Shown: piece by piece, positions 35,251 to 43,828 of the stretch
How positions within the stretch are numbered: position 1 is the first letter of the stretch
How the letters are laid out: each line of letters opens with the position of its first letter
From: Mycobacterium sp. E1747
Lineage (GTDB): Bacteria > Actinomycetota > Actinomycetes > Mycobacteriales > Mycobacteriaceae
Length of the DNA: 64,000 nt
Assembly (NCBI RefSeq): GCF_001667775.1
Contig: NZ_LZJI01000051.1
Span: 62,001-126,000, forward strand
Reading direction: 5' to 3'
Notes under the pieces: generated by a model
What the model was told of the DNA's origin: nothing
The model's input: only the letters and a program-made list of their open reading frames with translations
Database searches by the model: none
Position numbers and translations under genes: made by a program

Positions 35251-35826
35251 ATGGTAGTGGATTTTGGCCGACCCCGTGACCCCCGCATCGACGGCGCCGT
35301 GCTCAGCGCGACCGTGGAACTGCTCGCCGAGACCGGCTACGCCAGGCTGTTGGTCTCCGCGATCGCCGAACGCGCCGGCACCAGCAAGCCCGCGATCTAC
35401 CGCCGCTGGCCCAGCAAAGCGCACCTGGTCCACGAGGCGGTGTTCCCCATCGGCGCCGCCACCGAGCTGCCCGACACCGGGTCGCTGCCCGCAGACCTGC
35501 GCGAAATGGTCCGTCGGGCAATGGTTTTCCTGACGACTCCGGCCGCCAGGTCCGCCCTGCCCGGGCTGGTGGGCGAGATGGCCGCCGACCCGACCCTGCA
35601 TTCGGCGCTGCTGGAGCGGTTCGCCGGCGTCATCGGCGGCGGCCTCGCCGACCTGCTGCAACGGGCGGCGCGGCGCGGCGAGGTCCGGCCCGACGTGAAC
35701 GCCACCGAACTCGCCGATGCCATCGCCGGCATCACGCTGATGGGCCTGCTCACCCGCGTCGCCGAACTCGACGACGGGTGGGTGGATCGCACAACCACGT
35801 TGCTCCTGAAGGGAATCCGCGCATGA
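35251..35826 (+). CDS. TetR-family regulator
   Basis: This 191-residue regulator starts MVVDFGRPRDPRIDGAVLSA and continues with the helix-turn-helix LLVSAIAERAGTSKPAIYRR and WPSKAHLVHEAVF. It belongs to the TetR group with the late C-terminal LADAIAGITLMGLLTRV. It overlaps the DUF1214 gene by four bases (ATGA) and is divergent from the sulfotransferase gene. The three probably form one regulated unit. Confidence 0.9.
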   Translation: MVVDFGRPRDPRIDGAVLSATVELLAETGYARLLVSAIAERAGTSKPAIYRRWPSKAHLVHEAVFPIGAATELPDTGSLPADLREMVRRAMVFLTTPAARSALPGLVGEMAADPTLHSALLERFAGVIGGGLADLLQRAARRGEVRPDVNATELADAIAGITLMGLLTRVAELDDGWVDRTTTLLLKGIRA

Positions 35827-36926
35827 CGCACGAAACGACGGTCGCGTGGCAGGAGCTACTCGGCACGCTGGGTACCCTTGACCGCTCTTTTTTGGAGGGC
35901 GACCGCGCGGTGATCGACGACCGGCACGTCGCCGACGGTTACCGCATGCTTGCCAGCACACTCGGCGTCGCCTTCGACACCTACCTGTTCACCGAACCCG
36001 GCCGGCCGCAGTTCGTCGCCGTGAACACGCCGTTCCGTCGGGACCGGCGCTGGGGCGGTGACAACACCGACGCCTACTACCACATCTGCCCGGTCGATCC
36101 GCGGCGCCGCTATCGCATCAGCGGCAACAAGGGTGACAGCGCGTACTTTTCGGTGACGGCCTACAACGAGCCGTCGCGGGGCGCCTGGTCGGACCGGGTG
36201 GTCGCGATCGTGCGTGACAGCGACCTGGATATCGACGCCGATGGCAACTTCAGCTTCGAACTCGGCCCCACGCCCGACGCCGCCGTACTGATGACCCGCG
36301 ACTACCAGGCCGACCCGCTGACCGGCCGCCCCGTCACCTGGCGGGTCGAGGCGCTCGACGAGCCGGAGCAGATTCGGCACGGCGATGCCGAAACGGCCGC
36401 GCGCTTGCGGGCGGTCACGACCTGGTTGCGCACCATGTTCGCCATCGTGCCGCTGGCCGTCGGGACGCGCGTACAGGACCAACATGCCCTTGGGCACGAA
36501 ACCGCGCACGCCGCAAATGAATTCGCCGATCCATACCAGGTGCCCGACGCCAACTTCGGTTGGTCGGCGCGCGACGCCTGCTACTCCTACGGAAGCTTCG
36601 TCCTCGACGAGGACGAAGCGCTGGTCATCACGCACCGCCCTCCGTCATGCAGGTTCTGGAACCTGGTGGTGTGGAATCAATTCATGGCCACGTTCGGCGC
36701 GGCAGATGCACGCTGCTCGATCAACGGCCACAGCGCCGCGCTCAACAGCGACGGCACGGTGACCGTGGTCCTGTCCCGCGCAATGACGGCGCACCCGAAT
36801 TCGCTGACCACGCTGGACTATCCGCGCGGCAACCTCGCCTTCCGGTGGTTCCTGGCCGACGGTGTACCGGCCCGTCCGCGGGTGCGGCTGGTGCAGGTCG
36901 CACAGGCACCGACCGACGTGTCCTAG
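35823..36926 (+). CDS. DUF1214 domain protein
   Basis: This 367-residue protein ends with the DUF1214 pattern VVWNQFMATFGAADAR, the strand VTVVLSRAMTAHPNSLTTLD and YPRGNLAFRWFLADG. The region before it (YRISGNKGDSAYFSVTAYNE, IVRDSDLDIDADGNF) is the usual beta-rich body. Function is unknown, though members often sit beside lipid genes. It is translationally coupled to the TetR gene. The start at 35823 gives MTHETTVAWQELLGTLG. Confidence 0.82.
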   Translation: MTHETTVAWQELLGTLGTLDRSFLEGDRAVIDDRHVADGYRMLASTLGVAFDTYLFTEPGRPQFVAVNTPFRRDRRWGGDNTDAYYHICPVDPRRRYRISGNKGDSAYFSVTAYNEPSRGAWSDRVVAIVRDSDLDIDADGNFSFELGPTPDAAVLMTRDYQADPLTGRPVTWRVEALDEPEQIRHGDAETAARLRAVTTWLRTMFAIVPLAVGTRVQDQHALGHETAHAANEFADPYQVPDANFGWSARDACYSYGSFVLDEDEALVITHRPPSCRFWNLVVWNQFMATFGAADARCSINGHSAALNSDGTVTVVLSRAMTAHPNSLTTLDYPRGNLAFRWFLADGVPARPRVRLVQVAQAPTDVS

Positions 36927-36933
36927 ACCTTGC

Positions 36934-36991
36934 CGAGGGTGGGCCCTGGGCACGTAAACCGCGTTGCATCCGTGCGTGGGGCCCGCACTCG
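36934..36991. terminator. Bidirectional terminator-like stem
   Basis: CGAGGGTGGGCCC (36934-36946) and GGGCCCGCACTCG (36979-36991) pair at 11 of 13 positions, with an inner CACG/CGTG pair. It fills the 69-base gap between the convergent DUF1214 and LLM genes. There is no T run. Confidence 0.5.
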
Positions 36992-36995
36992 GCGC

Positions 36996-38036
36996 TCAGA
37001 TTTCGCGCACCAGCTCGATGGCCCGGCCGAGCGTGCGAAGCTTCGCCTCCAGCGTGTCGCCGGCCGGATACAGCCGCACGGTGTTCACCCCGGCATCCCG
37101 CCACACGTTAAGCCGAGCGCGGACCATCTCCTCGGTGCCGATCAGCGTGGTGGCCAGCACCATCTCGTCGGTGATCAGCGCCGCCGCGGCGTCCCGGTCG
37201 CCGCGCTGCCAGCGCTCGCGCACCTCGGCGGCGATCTCGGCCCAGCCTTGCCGGCTGTAGGCCTGGTTGTAGTAGTTCGTGCTCGAGGAACCCATGCCGC
37301 CCAGGCTGAACGCGAGTTCCCTCTTGCGGCCCGCGACCATACCGCGCAGTTCCTCCTCGTCGGAGGCGAAGGCGACTTCGGCGCCCTGGCAGACGTCGAC
37401 GTCGGCGCGGGTGCGGCCGGCGACGGCCAAGCCCGCGTCCAGGTGCGAAAAGTACGCGTCGCCGGCGCCCTCCGGCACGAAGCTGGTGCCCAGCCAGCCG
37501 TCGGCGGTCCCACCGGTCAGCCGCAGCATCGCCGGTGACAGGGCGGCGAGGTAGATCGGGATGGGGTGCTCGGGCCGCGTCGACAGCCGCATTGGCGCGC
37601 CCTCGCCGCCGGGCAGCGGAATGCGGAATTGATTGCCGGCGTAGGACACTTTGCCTCCGGCGAAGACCTGCCGCACGATGTCGACCGTTTCGGCGATGCG
37701 CTCCAGGGGCCGGCTGAACGAGACGCCGTGCAGGCCCTCGATCACCTGCGGGCCGGACGCGCCCAGGCCGAGCAGGAATCGACCGGCCGATAGATTGGAC
37801 AGCGTGATGGCGGTCTGGGCGACCATGACCGGCGAGCGAACGCCGACCTGCAGGACACCCGAGCCCAGTAGGACCCGCTCGGTCCGCGCCGCCAGGTAGC
37901 CCAGTGCCGAGGGCGCGTCGGAGCCCCAGGCCTCGGCCACCCAGCAGACATCGAGGCCCAGCTTCTCCGCTTCGACGACGAAGGCCGCGGTTTCACCCGC
38001 GGCGCTGGACAATTCGACCGTTGTCGCGGTGAGCAT
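36996..38036 (-). CDS. LLM-class F420-dependent oxidoreductase
   Basis: This 346-residue luciferase-like protein has the barrel strands EKLGLDVCWVAEAWGSDAPS, LLGSGVLQVGVRSPVMVAQT, FLLGLGASGPQVIEGLHG and PIYLAALSPAMLRLTGG. It is expected to use F420. The ATG at 38036 shares one base with the stop of the SRPBCC gene (TGATG). In-frame codons upstream cover that gene and are not protein-like. It is not the fgd2 homologue, which is at 42731. The substrate is unknown. Confidence 0.86.
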   Translation of the reverse strand: MLTATTVELSSAAGETAAFVVEAEKLGLDVCWVAEAWGSDAPSALGYLAARTERVLLGSGVLQVGVRSPVMVAQTAITLSNLSAGRFLLGLGASGPQVIEGLHGVSFSRPLERIAETVDIVRQVFAGGKVSYAGNQFRIPLPGGEGAPMRLSTRPEHPIPIYLAALSPAMLRLTGGTADGWLGTSFVPEGAGDAYFSHLDAGLAVAGRTRADVDVCQGAEVAFASDEEELRGMVAGRKRELAFSLGGMGSSSTNYYNQAYSRQGWAEIAAEVRERWQRGDRDAAAALITDEMVLATTLIGTEEMVRARLNVWRDAGVNTVRLYPAGDTLEAKLRTLGRAIELVREI

Positions 38037-38560
38037 CAGCGCACCCCGTGCTCGGCCAGCCTCTTGATGGCGGCGAGTGTCTTGCCGATCGCGGCCTCGA
38101 ACTCGCGCATCCGCACGAACACGATCTTCTGCTCCTTGTCGGGCATCGACTCGATGGCCACCGACAGCCCCGATCGGCCCGGGCCCATCTGCATCCAGTA
38201 GCTCAGCGCAGTGCCGCCATCGCGGGGCGTCAGCCTGAACCGCCACATTGCTGCGGGGTTGTCGGGTCCGCCGACGGCCCAGGCGAATTCACGCGGCTCG
38301 TCGCACGCGACAATCTGGGAGATGGTGCTCCATTGCCCGAACGCGTCGTGCTCGTTGTGTCCGATGAAGCGGGCGCCCACCCGCGGGATGTCGGCACCCT
38401 CTGCCCATTCCACGGCCTGCAGCTCATTGCTCAGCGTCGGCATCAGCTTGATGTCGGAAACCAGGCTCCAGACCCGGGTCGGATCCGCATCGATCCATGT
38501 CGATGCCTCCACCGTCGGTTTGTCCGCGTAGCGCGCGCCGGTCCATTCCACGCAGCCCAT
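38036..38560 (-). CDS. SRPBCC-family (polyketide cyclase/START-like) protein
   Basis: This 174-residue protein has the SRPBCC entry VEASTWIDADPTRVWSLVSD, the strand VGARFIGHNEHDAFGQWSTI, EFAWAVGGPDNPAAMWRFRL and a long C-terminal helix from FVRMREFEAAIGKTLAAIKR. Such folds bind hydrophobic ligands. It is coupled to the LLM gene by a TGATG overlap, a hint that the pair handles one hydrophobic substrate. Confidence 0.83.
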   Translation of the reverse strand: MGCVEWTGARYADKPTVEASTWIDADPTRVWSLVSDIKLMPTLSNELQAVEWAEGADIPRVGARFIGHNEHDAFGQWSTISQIVACDEPREFAWAVGGPDNPAAMWRFRLTPRDGGTALSYWMQMGPGRSGLSVAIESMPDKEQKIVFVRMREFEAAIGKTLAAIKRLAEHGVR

Positions 38561-38564
38561 TGTC

Positions 38565-38596
38565 CCCCGCGCGCAAGGCCCGTTTTGCGCGTGGGG
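38565..38596. terminator. 12-base-pair GC hairpin upstream of SRPBCC gene, downstream of desaturase
   Basis: CCCCGCGCGCAA (38565-38576) pairs with TTGCGCGTGGGG (38585-38596) around an eight-base loop, with one G-T wobble. It lies 13 bases past the desaturase stop. It can end that operon, and it also resembles short GCGCAA palindromes scattered in mycobacterial genomes. Confidence 0.5.
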
Positions 38597-38609
38597 AACT
38601 GGGCTGCCG

Positions 38610-39716
38610 TCAGGCGGCCGCGGGCACCGGATCGACCGAGCGGTCGGCGGTAACCGTACGCAGCACGGAGTCGGGGAACGTCAGCCGAACGATCTTGCGG
38701 ACGACGGTCCCAAACTGCCGCAGCAGCGGGCCGCGGTTGTAGGGGATGCCATAGCGTTCGCAGATCGCCTGCACCTCGGGCGCGATCTCGGCGTACCGGC
38801 GCGCCGGCATGTCCGGGAACAGGTGGTGCTCGATCTGGTGCGAGAGGTTGCCCGACAGCAAGTGGAACAGCTTGCCGCCGGTGAGATTCGCTGAACCGAG
38901 AACCTGGCGGAAGTACCACATGCCGCGGGACTCGTCCTTGGTCTGCTCGACGGTGAATTCCTGTGTGCCGTCCGGGAAATGGCCGCAGAAGATGATCATG
39001 TACGACCACACGTTGCGCATCAGGTTGGCCGACAGGTTGCCCGCGAAGACGAACGGCGCGAAGGGGCCGGCCAGCAACGGGAAGGCCACGTAGTCCTTGA
39101 GTGTCTGCCGGCGTGTCTTGCGCCAGATGGCGCGCAGCACCTCGCGCTTGTCGGCGAGCTCGATCTCGCCGGAGCGGATCCGCTCGGTCTCCAGTTCGTG
39201 CAGCGCGACGCCGTACTGGAACAGCACCATCAACAGGAAGGCGTAGAGCGGGTTGCCCAGAAAGTAGGGTTCCCAGCGCTGATCTTCGCTCATCCGCAGG
39301 ATGCCGTAGCCGATGTCGCGGTCCATCCCCACGATGTTGGTGTGGGTGTGGTGCATGTAGTTGTGCGAATGCCGCCATTGATCCGCCGGGCATGCGGTGT
39401 CCCATTCGAAGGACCGGCCGGAGATGGTCGGGTCACGCATCCAGTCGTATTGACCGTGCATGATGTTGTGACCGATCTCCATGTTGTCCAGGATCTTTGA
39501 CAATCCCAGCATCGTGGTTCCCAGCAGCCAGGCCGGCGGCAGGAAGAGCAGCGCGCGGCCGCCGACCTCCAGCGCGCGCTGGGCCTTGATGACGCGACGG
39601 ATGTAGTCGGCGTCCTCGGCGCCCAGGCTGGCCATCACGCGCTCCCTGATGGTGTCCAGCTCGCGGCCGAATTCGTCGGCCTGTTCGGGGGTCAGGGTGA
39701 TCTTGTTCTGTGTCAT
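38610..39716 (-). CDS. Membrane acyl-CoA/fatty-acid desaturase (DesA3-like)
   Basis: This 368-residue di-iron membrane desaturase has the three His boxes HNIMH, HSHNYMHHTHTN and HQIEHHLFPDMP, and hydrophobic helices at about 60-80, 165-185 and 210-245. It resembles M. tuberculosis DesA3 (Rv3229c), a stearoyl-CoA delta-9 desaturase that makes oleate. The ATG at 39716 is preceded by GAGAGGAAAAGCC. The ferredoxin reductase gene is 28 bases upstream on the same strand, the pair known as Rv3230c-desA3. Here the pair sits in a different place from M. tuberculosis. Confidence 0.9.
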   Translation of the reverse strand: MTQNKITLTPEQADEFGRELDTIRERVMASLGAEDADYIRRVIKAQRALEVGGRALLFLPPAWLLGTTMLGLSKILDNMEIGHNIMHGQYDWMRDPTISGRSFEWDTACPADQWRHSHNYMHHTHTNIVGMDRDIGYGILRMSEDQRWEPYFLGNPLYAFLLMVLFQYGVALHELETERIRSGEIELADKREVLRAIWRKTRRQTLKDYVAFPLLAGPFAPFVFAGNLSANLMRNVWSYMIIFCGHFPDGTQEFTVEQTKDESRGMWYFRQVLGSANLTGGKLFHLLSGNLSHQIEHHLFPDMPARRYAEIAPEVQAICERYGIPYNRGPLLRQFGTVVRKIVRLTFPDSVLRTVTADRSVDPVPAAA

Positions 39717-39744
39717 GGCTTTTCCTCTCGGAACTTTGGTGGGC

Positions 39745-40833
39745 TCAGAGCGATAGGTCGACGTCGCCGACGGGGACGGACACGCAGATCTGCACATCTT
39801 CGTCGGGACCGGTCGAGACGGCGCCGGTGATCAGGTTGCGCACCGTGCCGGCTGTCTTCCGCCGGGTGCAGGTGTGGCAGATGCCCATCCGGCAGCCGTT
39901 TTCCGGTGACAGGCCGGCCGATTCCGCCTGTTCCAGCAGCGAGCGTCCGTCGTCGACGACATCAACCCCGCTGTCGGCGAAGGTGACGCGGCCGCCCGAC
40001 GGGTTGGCGGGCGCCTCGAACGTCGGAGGTACGAAGCTTTCGGTGTAGACGTTGTCGCAGTGGTTCCGTACGGCTTCGACCAAAGGTGTTGGACCGCAGA
40101 CGAACACCGCATCGGGTGATGACATGGCGGCTTTCAGGTGGGTGGCGTCGAACCGGCCGAAAAGATCGCCGCGCCCGGAGCGGGTGTAGCCGTGCAGCAC
40201 GCGGACGCCGGGCAGGGTCGCCAATTCGTCGCGGTAGCAGGCCTCGGCCGGGGTGCGAGCGTAGTGGATGAACGCGATCTCGCCCGGGTGTTTCTCAGCG
40301 ACCAGCGTACGCAGCATCGCCATGACCGGCGTGATGCCGCTTCCACCGGAGACGAAGAGGATCCGGCGCGGCCGCTGGGCCGGCAACACGAAGTCGCCGC
40401 CGGTGCCGTCCAAGCCGACCACCATGCCGCGGCGGGCATGCTCGTACAGGTAGTTGGAGACCAGGCCGCCGTCGTGTCGGCCGATGGTCAGCTCGAGATG
40501 GGCGGCGCCTTCGGCGTTGGCCGGGGAATAGCAGCGGGTGTGCCGGCGGCCGTCGATCTCGACGGCAACGTTGACGTACTGGCCGGCCTGGACGGTCCAG
40601 GCGGAGGTGAAGCGCTCGTTGGGCGCGAGGGTGAGGGTGAGACTGCGCGCGGTGCTGCGGCGCACGTCGATCACCTTGGCGCGGGCCTGGCCCAGCGTCC
40701 AGGTCGGCGCGACCAATTCGGTGTAACGGTCGACACCGTGCGGGCCGGTGAGCAGGTCGATGAGGTCCGAACCCAACACTCGCTTCCGAAGAGTCCGAGC
40801 GAGGGCCCGACTAGAAGTCGTTTGAGTGAACAT
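39745..40833 (-). CDS. Ferredoxin-reductase-type electron donor for desaturase
   Basis: This 362-residue protein has an FAD domain (HTRCYSPANAEGAAHLELTI), an NAD(P) domain (ILFVSGGSGITPVMAMLRTL; DAVFVCGPTPLVEAV) and a C-terminal plant-type 2Fe-2S domain with CRMGICHTC and the fourth Cys in VQICVSVP. It passes electrons from NADPH to the desaturase, as Rv3230c does for DesA3. The ATG at 40833 lies inside a near-palindrome GTGAACAT-ATGTACAC, a likely operator for the divergent FabR/DesT-like repressor. Confidence 0.91.
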   Translation of the reverse strand: MFTQTTSSRALARTLRKRVLGSDLIDLLTGPHGVDRYTELVAPTWTLGQARAKVIDVRRSTARSLTLTLAPNERFTSAWTVQAGQYVNVAVEIDGRRHTRCYSPANAEGAAHLELTIGRHDGGLVSNYLYEHARRGMVVGLDGTGGDFVLPAQRPRRILFVSGGSGITPVMAMLRTLVAEKHPGEIAFIHYARTPAEACYRDELATLPGVRVLHGYTRSGRGDLFGRFDATHLKAAMSSPDAVFVCGPTPLVEAVRNHCDNVYTESFVPPTFEAPANPSGGRVTFADSGVDVVDDGRSLLEQAESAGLSPENGCRMGICHTCTRRKTAGTVRNLITGAVSTGPDEDVQICVSVPVGDVDLSL

Positions 40834-40841
40834 ATGTACAC
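40826..40841. promoter_or_regulatory. Candidate FabR/DesT-type operator over the reductase start
   Basis: GTGAACAT (40826-40833) and ATGTACAC (40834-40841) form a 16-base near-palindrome with seven of eight pairs matching. It covers the reductase ATG. Sites of the type AGTGAACA...TGTTCACT are used by FabR/DesT repressors of unsaturated fatty acid genes (recalled). Confidence 0.6.
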
Positions 40842-40894
40842 CGTGCTGCCACGCCACCGGGTCAGTCAAGGGTTAACTGCGTGTCTGTGGTAGG

Positions 40895-40909
40895 GTTCAC
40901 ATAGTGAAC
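40895..40909. promoter_or_regulatory. Candidate operator over the FabR/DesT-like start
   Basis: GTTCAC (40895-40900), ATA, GTGAAC (40904-40909) is a perfect inverted repeat whose right arm begins with the GTG start codon of the regulator. It shares the GTGAAC half-site with the operator at 40826, 69 bases away. Confidence 0.6.
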
Positions 40910-41578
40910 AGCCGTACTCCTAGCTCACGGGTGCGCGGTTCTGGTCGCGAGCGCGTGCGCGAAAGCCGGTCGCGTGAGGAGCGCAAAGAGGCGACCCGGC
41001 GCGCCATCATCGCCGCGGCCCTCAAGCTGCTGCAGGACCGCAGCTTTTCCAGCCTGAGCCTGCGGGAGGTGACCCGCGAGGTCGGTATCGTGCCGGCGGC
41101 GTTCTACCGCCACTTCGAGTCGATGGAGGCCCTGGGGCTGGTCCTGATCGACGAGTCGTTCCGCAGCCTGCGCGACACCCTGCGTGAAGCGCGTGCCGGC
41201 AAGCTCGATCCGAACCGGGTCATCGAGTCGTCCGTGGAGATACTGGTCGCCAGCGTCGCGCAGCGGCGCGAACATTGGCGGTTCATCGCGCGCGAACGCA
41301 ACAGCGGGCTGAGCGTTTTGCGCTACGCCATCCGCACCGAGATCAGGCTGATCACCTCGGAGCTCGCCACCGACCTGGCGCGCTTCCCGCGGCTGCACGA
41401 GTGGACCACCGAGGATCTCAACGTGCTGGCCACCCTGTTCGTCAACGCGATGATCGTCATCGCGGAGGCGATCGAGGACGCGCAGAGCGCCGAGGCGCTG
41501 GAAGACATTCGGCGGATCGCCGTCAAGCAACTCCGGATGATCGCGACCGGCATCGCCGGCTGGGAGAGCACCCCCTAG
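40904..41578 (+). CDS. TetR-family FabR/DesT-like fatty-acid regulator
   Basis: This 224-residue regulator has a GTG start and a basic leader (residues 1-30). It then matches E. coli FabR closely: RSFSSLSLREVTREVGIVPA and AFYRHFESMEALGLVLIDES against the FabR stretch [20 protein letters not shown] from memory. The C-terminal part RFIARERNSGLSVLRYAIRT is the family's acyl-CoA-sensing region. FabR and DesT sense the ratio of unsaturated to saturated acyl-CoA and repress desaturase genes. The divergent desaturase operon is the obvious target. Confidence 0.88.
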   Translation: MNSRTPSSRVRGSGRERVRESRSREERKEATRRAIIAAALKLLQDRSFSSLSLREVTREVGIVPAAFYRHFESMEALGLVLIDESFRSLRDTLREARAGKLDPNRVIESSVEILVASVAQRREHWRFIARERNSGLSVLRYAIRTEIRLITSELATDLARFPRLHEWTTEDLNVLATLFVNAMIVIAEAIEDAQSAEALEDIRRIAVKQLRMIATGIAGWESTP

Positions 41579-41627
41579 CGAGCGTCCAGCCGTCGCACGA
41601 GCAGTGAACAGTCGAACACTGGCCGCG

Positions 41628-42020
41628 TCACTCCGTCGTCTGGGTGAAGTCCGGCGCCCCGTTCTCGTCGACCACCTCGTACAGCGACTCACCGTCCTCG
41701 GGCGCCCCGTCGATCTGGCCCCGATGAGCGCGTCCGGGCGGACCGTCGGCGGGCACGCCCGCGCGCGGCGTGTCGGGCGAGACGTCGGGCTCCTCCTCGG
41801 CGAGCCGCGCATCCAGGGATTCGCCTTCCCGCTCTTCGCGCGCCGTCATACCGAAGCGGTTGGCCTCGCTCCAGCCCTCGGGCGGGTCGACCACGATGTC
41901 ACCGTCGTCGTTGTGGAGTTCGTCGGAGTCGGTGCCTTCACTCGCGTTCAGGGTGTCACCGGGCCCGCCTTCCTCGGGGAAGTCCGCGGGGTCGACTTCG
42001 GCTTGCGGATTTTCGCTCAT
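41628..42020 (-). CDS. Acidic DUF5709-like protein
   Basis: This 130-residue, strongly acidic and Pro/Gly-rich protein has no hydrophobic core. The middle stretch PPEGWSEANRFGMTAREERE followed by GESLDARLAEEEPDV resembles actinobacterial DUF5709 proteins of unknown function. It is probably disordered for most of its length. A SigF-like promoter variant lies just upstream (42031-42056). It has no equivalent in the M. tuberculosis block as I know it. Confidence 0.72.
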   Translation of the reverse strand: MSENPQAEVDPADFPEEGGPGDTLNASEGTDSDELHNDDGDIVVDPPEGWSEANRFGMTAREEREGESLDARLAEEEPDVSPDTPRAGVPADGPPGRAHRGQIDGAPEDGESLYEVVDENGAPDFTQTTE

Positions 42021-42030
42021 GGCCGAACGG

Positions 42031-42056
42031 TTGCCCGCCGGCTAGGGGGGCTAAAC
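42031..42056 (-). promoter_or_regulatory. Possible SigF-type promoter of the DUF5709-like gene
   Basis: On the minus strand GTTT (42056-42053), 16 bases, then GGGCAA (42036-42031) resembles the SigF consensus with one change in the -10 element. It ends only ten bases before the ATG, so the leader would be about four bases. Confidence 0.4.
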
Positions 42057-42057
42057 G

Positions 42058-42663
42058 CTACCGCGGCGAGCGCCACATCGCCCACATGGTGGGGCCACCG
42101 TCGGGCATCACCAGCTCGCGGGTCACGGTGAAACCGAAACGCTCGTAGTACGGCACGTTTTCGAGCTTGCTCGACTCGAGATAGGCCGGACAGTATTCGG
42201 CGTCGCAACGGTCCAGCCGGGACCGCATCAGGGCCTGGCCGAAGCCCCGCCCGCGGACCGACGGGTCGCTCCCGATCGCGGCCAGATACCAGTGCGGCTC
42301 TTCGGGATGCGTGCGCTTCATCAATTCCTGTACGCCGCGTGCCCTCGTCGCGCGCATGCCGAACACGCGCAGGAAGGTCGGGGTCATCGCCAGTTCACCC
42401 AGCCGCGTCTCCCGCCACCGATTGGGCGGATCCCAGAGTGCCGCGGCGCCGATACCCGGGCCGTCGCATGCCACCTCGACACCACCGCAGCCCAGATGGT
42501 GGTGGCGTGTCATCGTGGCGAAGACCCGGTGCAGGTTCGCGGTGCGCGACCTGTCGTCGGGCAGTAGCCACGTCATCACCGGGTCGTCGTAGAAGGCACG
42601 CGCCAGGGTGCGTGACAGCTCGCGGACGTCGGCCTTCCGCGCCGGGCGCGCCTGGGGAGTCAC
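42058..42663 (-). CDS. GNAT-family N-acetyltransferase (Rv0133 type)
   Basis: This 201-residue protein has the acetyl-CoA loop SDPSVRGRGFGQALM at about residues 133-147 (R-x2-G-x-G/A form), followed by CDAEYCPAYLESSKLENVPY and YERFGFTVTRELVMPDG, the usual GNAT motif B. Length equals Rv0133. The start is a GTG. The acceptor is unknown. It is divergent from fgd2, with 67 bases between. Confidence 0.9.
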   Translation of the reverse strand: MTPQARPARKADVRELSRTLARAFYDDPVMTWLLPDDRSRTANLHRVFATMTRHHHLGCGGVEVACDGPGIGAAALWDPPNRWRETRLGELAMTPTFLRVFGMRATRARGVQELMKRTHPEEPHWYLAAIGSDPSVRGRGFGQALMRSRLDRCDAEYCPAYLESSKLENVPYYERFGFTVTRELVMPDGGPTMWAMWRSPR

Positions 42664-42730
42664 CCGAGTCAGGTTAGCGGGTGGCCCGTATTCGGGGTGT
42701 CATCGCGGCAGCGGTGGGTACGTTATTTCG

Positions 42731-43828
42731 GTGACCGGCGTTTCGCGTCGCGGGTTCGGGCAGGTGGCTGCCGGTGTCGGCATGCTCGGCGCCGCCGGGC
42801 TTGGTGCGGGGTGCGGGCGGGTGGGCACGGACCACGCGGAGCCCGCTGCCCCGCCACCGTCTCCGGTCAAGCCGGTGGGTTTTGTGCTCTCGCACGAGCA
42901 GTTCCGCACCGACCAGCTCGTGGCGCAAGCCCAGGCGGCCGAACAGGCCGGTTTTCAGCAGGTGTGGGCCAGCGACCATATCCAGCCGTGGCAGGACAAC
43001 GAGGGTCATTCGATGTTCCCGTGGCTGACCCTGGCGCTGGTCGGCAACGCCACCAGCCGCATCTCATTCGGTACCGGGGTGACCTGCCCCACCTACCGTT
43101 ACCACCCGGCCGCGGTGGCCCAGGCCTTCGCCTCGCTGGCGATCCTGTATCCCGGACGGGTGTTCCTGGGAGTAGGGACCGGGGAACGGTTGAACGAACA
43201 GGCCGCCACCGACGCGTTCGGCAACTACACCGAGCGCCACGACCGGCTGATCGAAGCGATCAGCCTGATCCGCCAGTTGTGGAGCGGATCGCGAATCTCC
43301 TTCGCCGGCCGCTATTTTCACACCAACGCGCTGAGGTTATACGACACGCCTACCACCCCAACGCCGATCTTCGTGGCGGCCAGCGGGCCCAAGAGCGCGA
43401 CAATGGCCGGTCAATACGGCGACGGCTGGATCGGTCAGGCGCGCGACGTCACGAACCCGGCGCTGCTGGCGGCGTTCGGTGCGGGCGCGCGGGCCGCCGG
43501 CCGCGACCCGGGCGGCCTGGGCAAGCGCGCCGAGCTGTTCGCGGTCGTCGGCGACGCCGCCGAGGCCACGGTCGCCGCAGGCCGGTGGCGCTTCACCGCC
43601 GGAGCCGTCGACCAGCCGAATCCGGTCGAAATCCAGCGCGCCGCCCAAGCCAACCCCATCGACAAAGTGCTGGCCAACTGGACGGTTGGAACCGATCCGG
43701 TAACCCACATCAAGGCGGTGCAGGCGATCCTGGACGCCGGCGCCGTGCCCTTTTTGCACTTCCCGCAAAGCAATCCGCTGACGGCGATCGAGTTCTACCG
43801 CACCAACGTCTTGCCGAAGTTGCGCTAG
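42731..43828 (+). CDS. fgd2: F420-dependent hydroxymycolic acid dehydrogenase Fgd2/fHMAD
   Basis: This 365-residue LLM protein starts with a Tat signal: SRRGFGQVAAGVGMLGAAGL, followed by a lipobox-like GAGC around residue 27. It is thus exported folded, probably as a lipoprotein. The barrel carries VGFVLSHEQFRTDQLVAQAQ, FQQVWASDHIQPWQDNEGHS and GVGTGERLNEQ, like F420-dependent glucose-6-phosphate dehydrogenase. M. tuberculosis Rv0132c converts hydroxymycolic to ketomycolic acid. The GTG at 42731 directly precedes the twin-Arg region. Its stop overlaps the convergent CDF gene. Confidence 0.9.
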   Translation: MTGVSRRGFGQVAAGVGMLGAAGLGAGCGRVGTDHAEPAAPPPSPVKPVGFVLSHEQFRTDQLVAQAQAAEQAGFQQVWASDHIQPWQDNEGHSMFPWLTLALVGNATSRISFGTGVTCPTYRYHPAAVAQAFASLAILYPGRVFLGVGTGERLNEQAATDAFGNYTERHDRLIEAISLIRQLWSGSRISFAGRYFHTNALRLYDTPTTPTPIFVAASGPKSATMAGQYGDGWIGQARDVTNPALLAAFGAGARAAGRDPGGLGKRAELFAVVGDAAEATVAAGRWRFTAGAVDQPNPVEIQRAAQANPIDKVLANWTVGTDPVTHIKAVQAILDAGAVPFLHFPQSNPLTAIEFYRTNVLPKLR

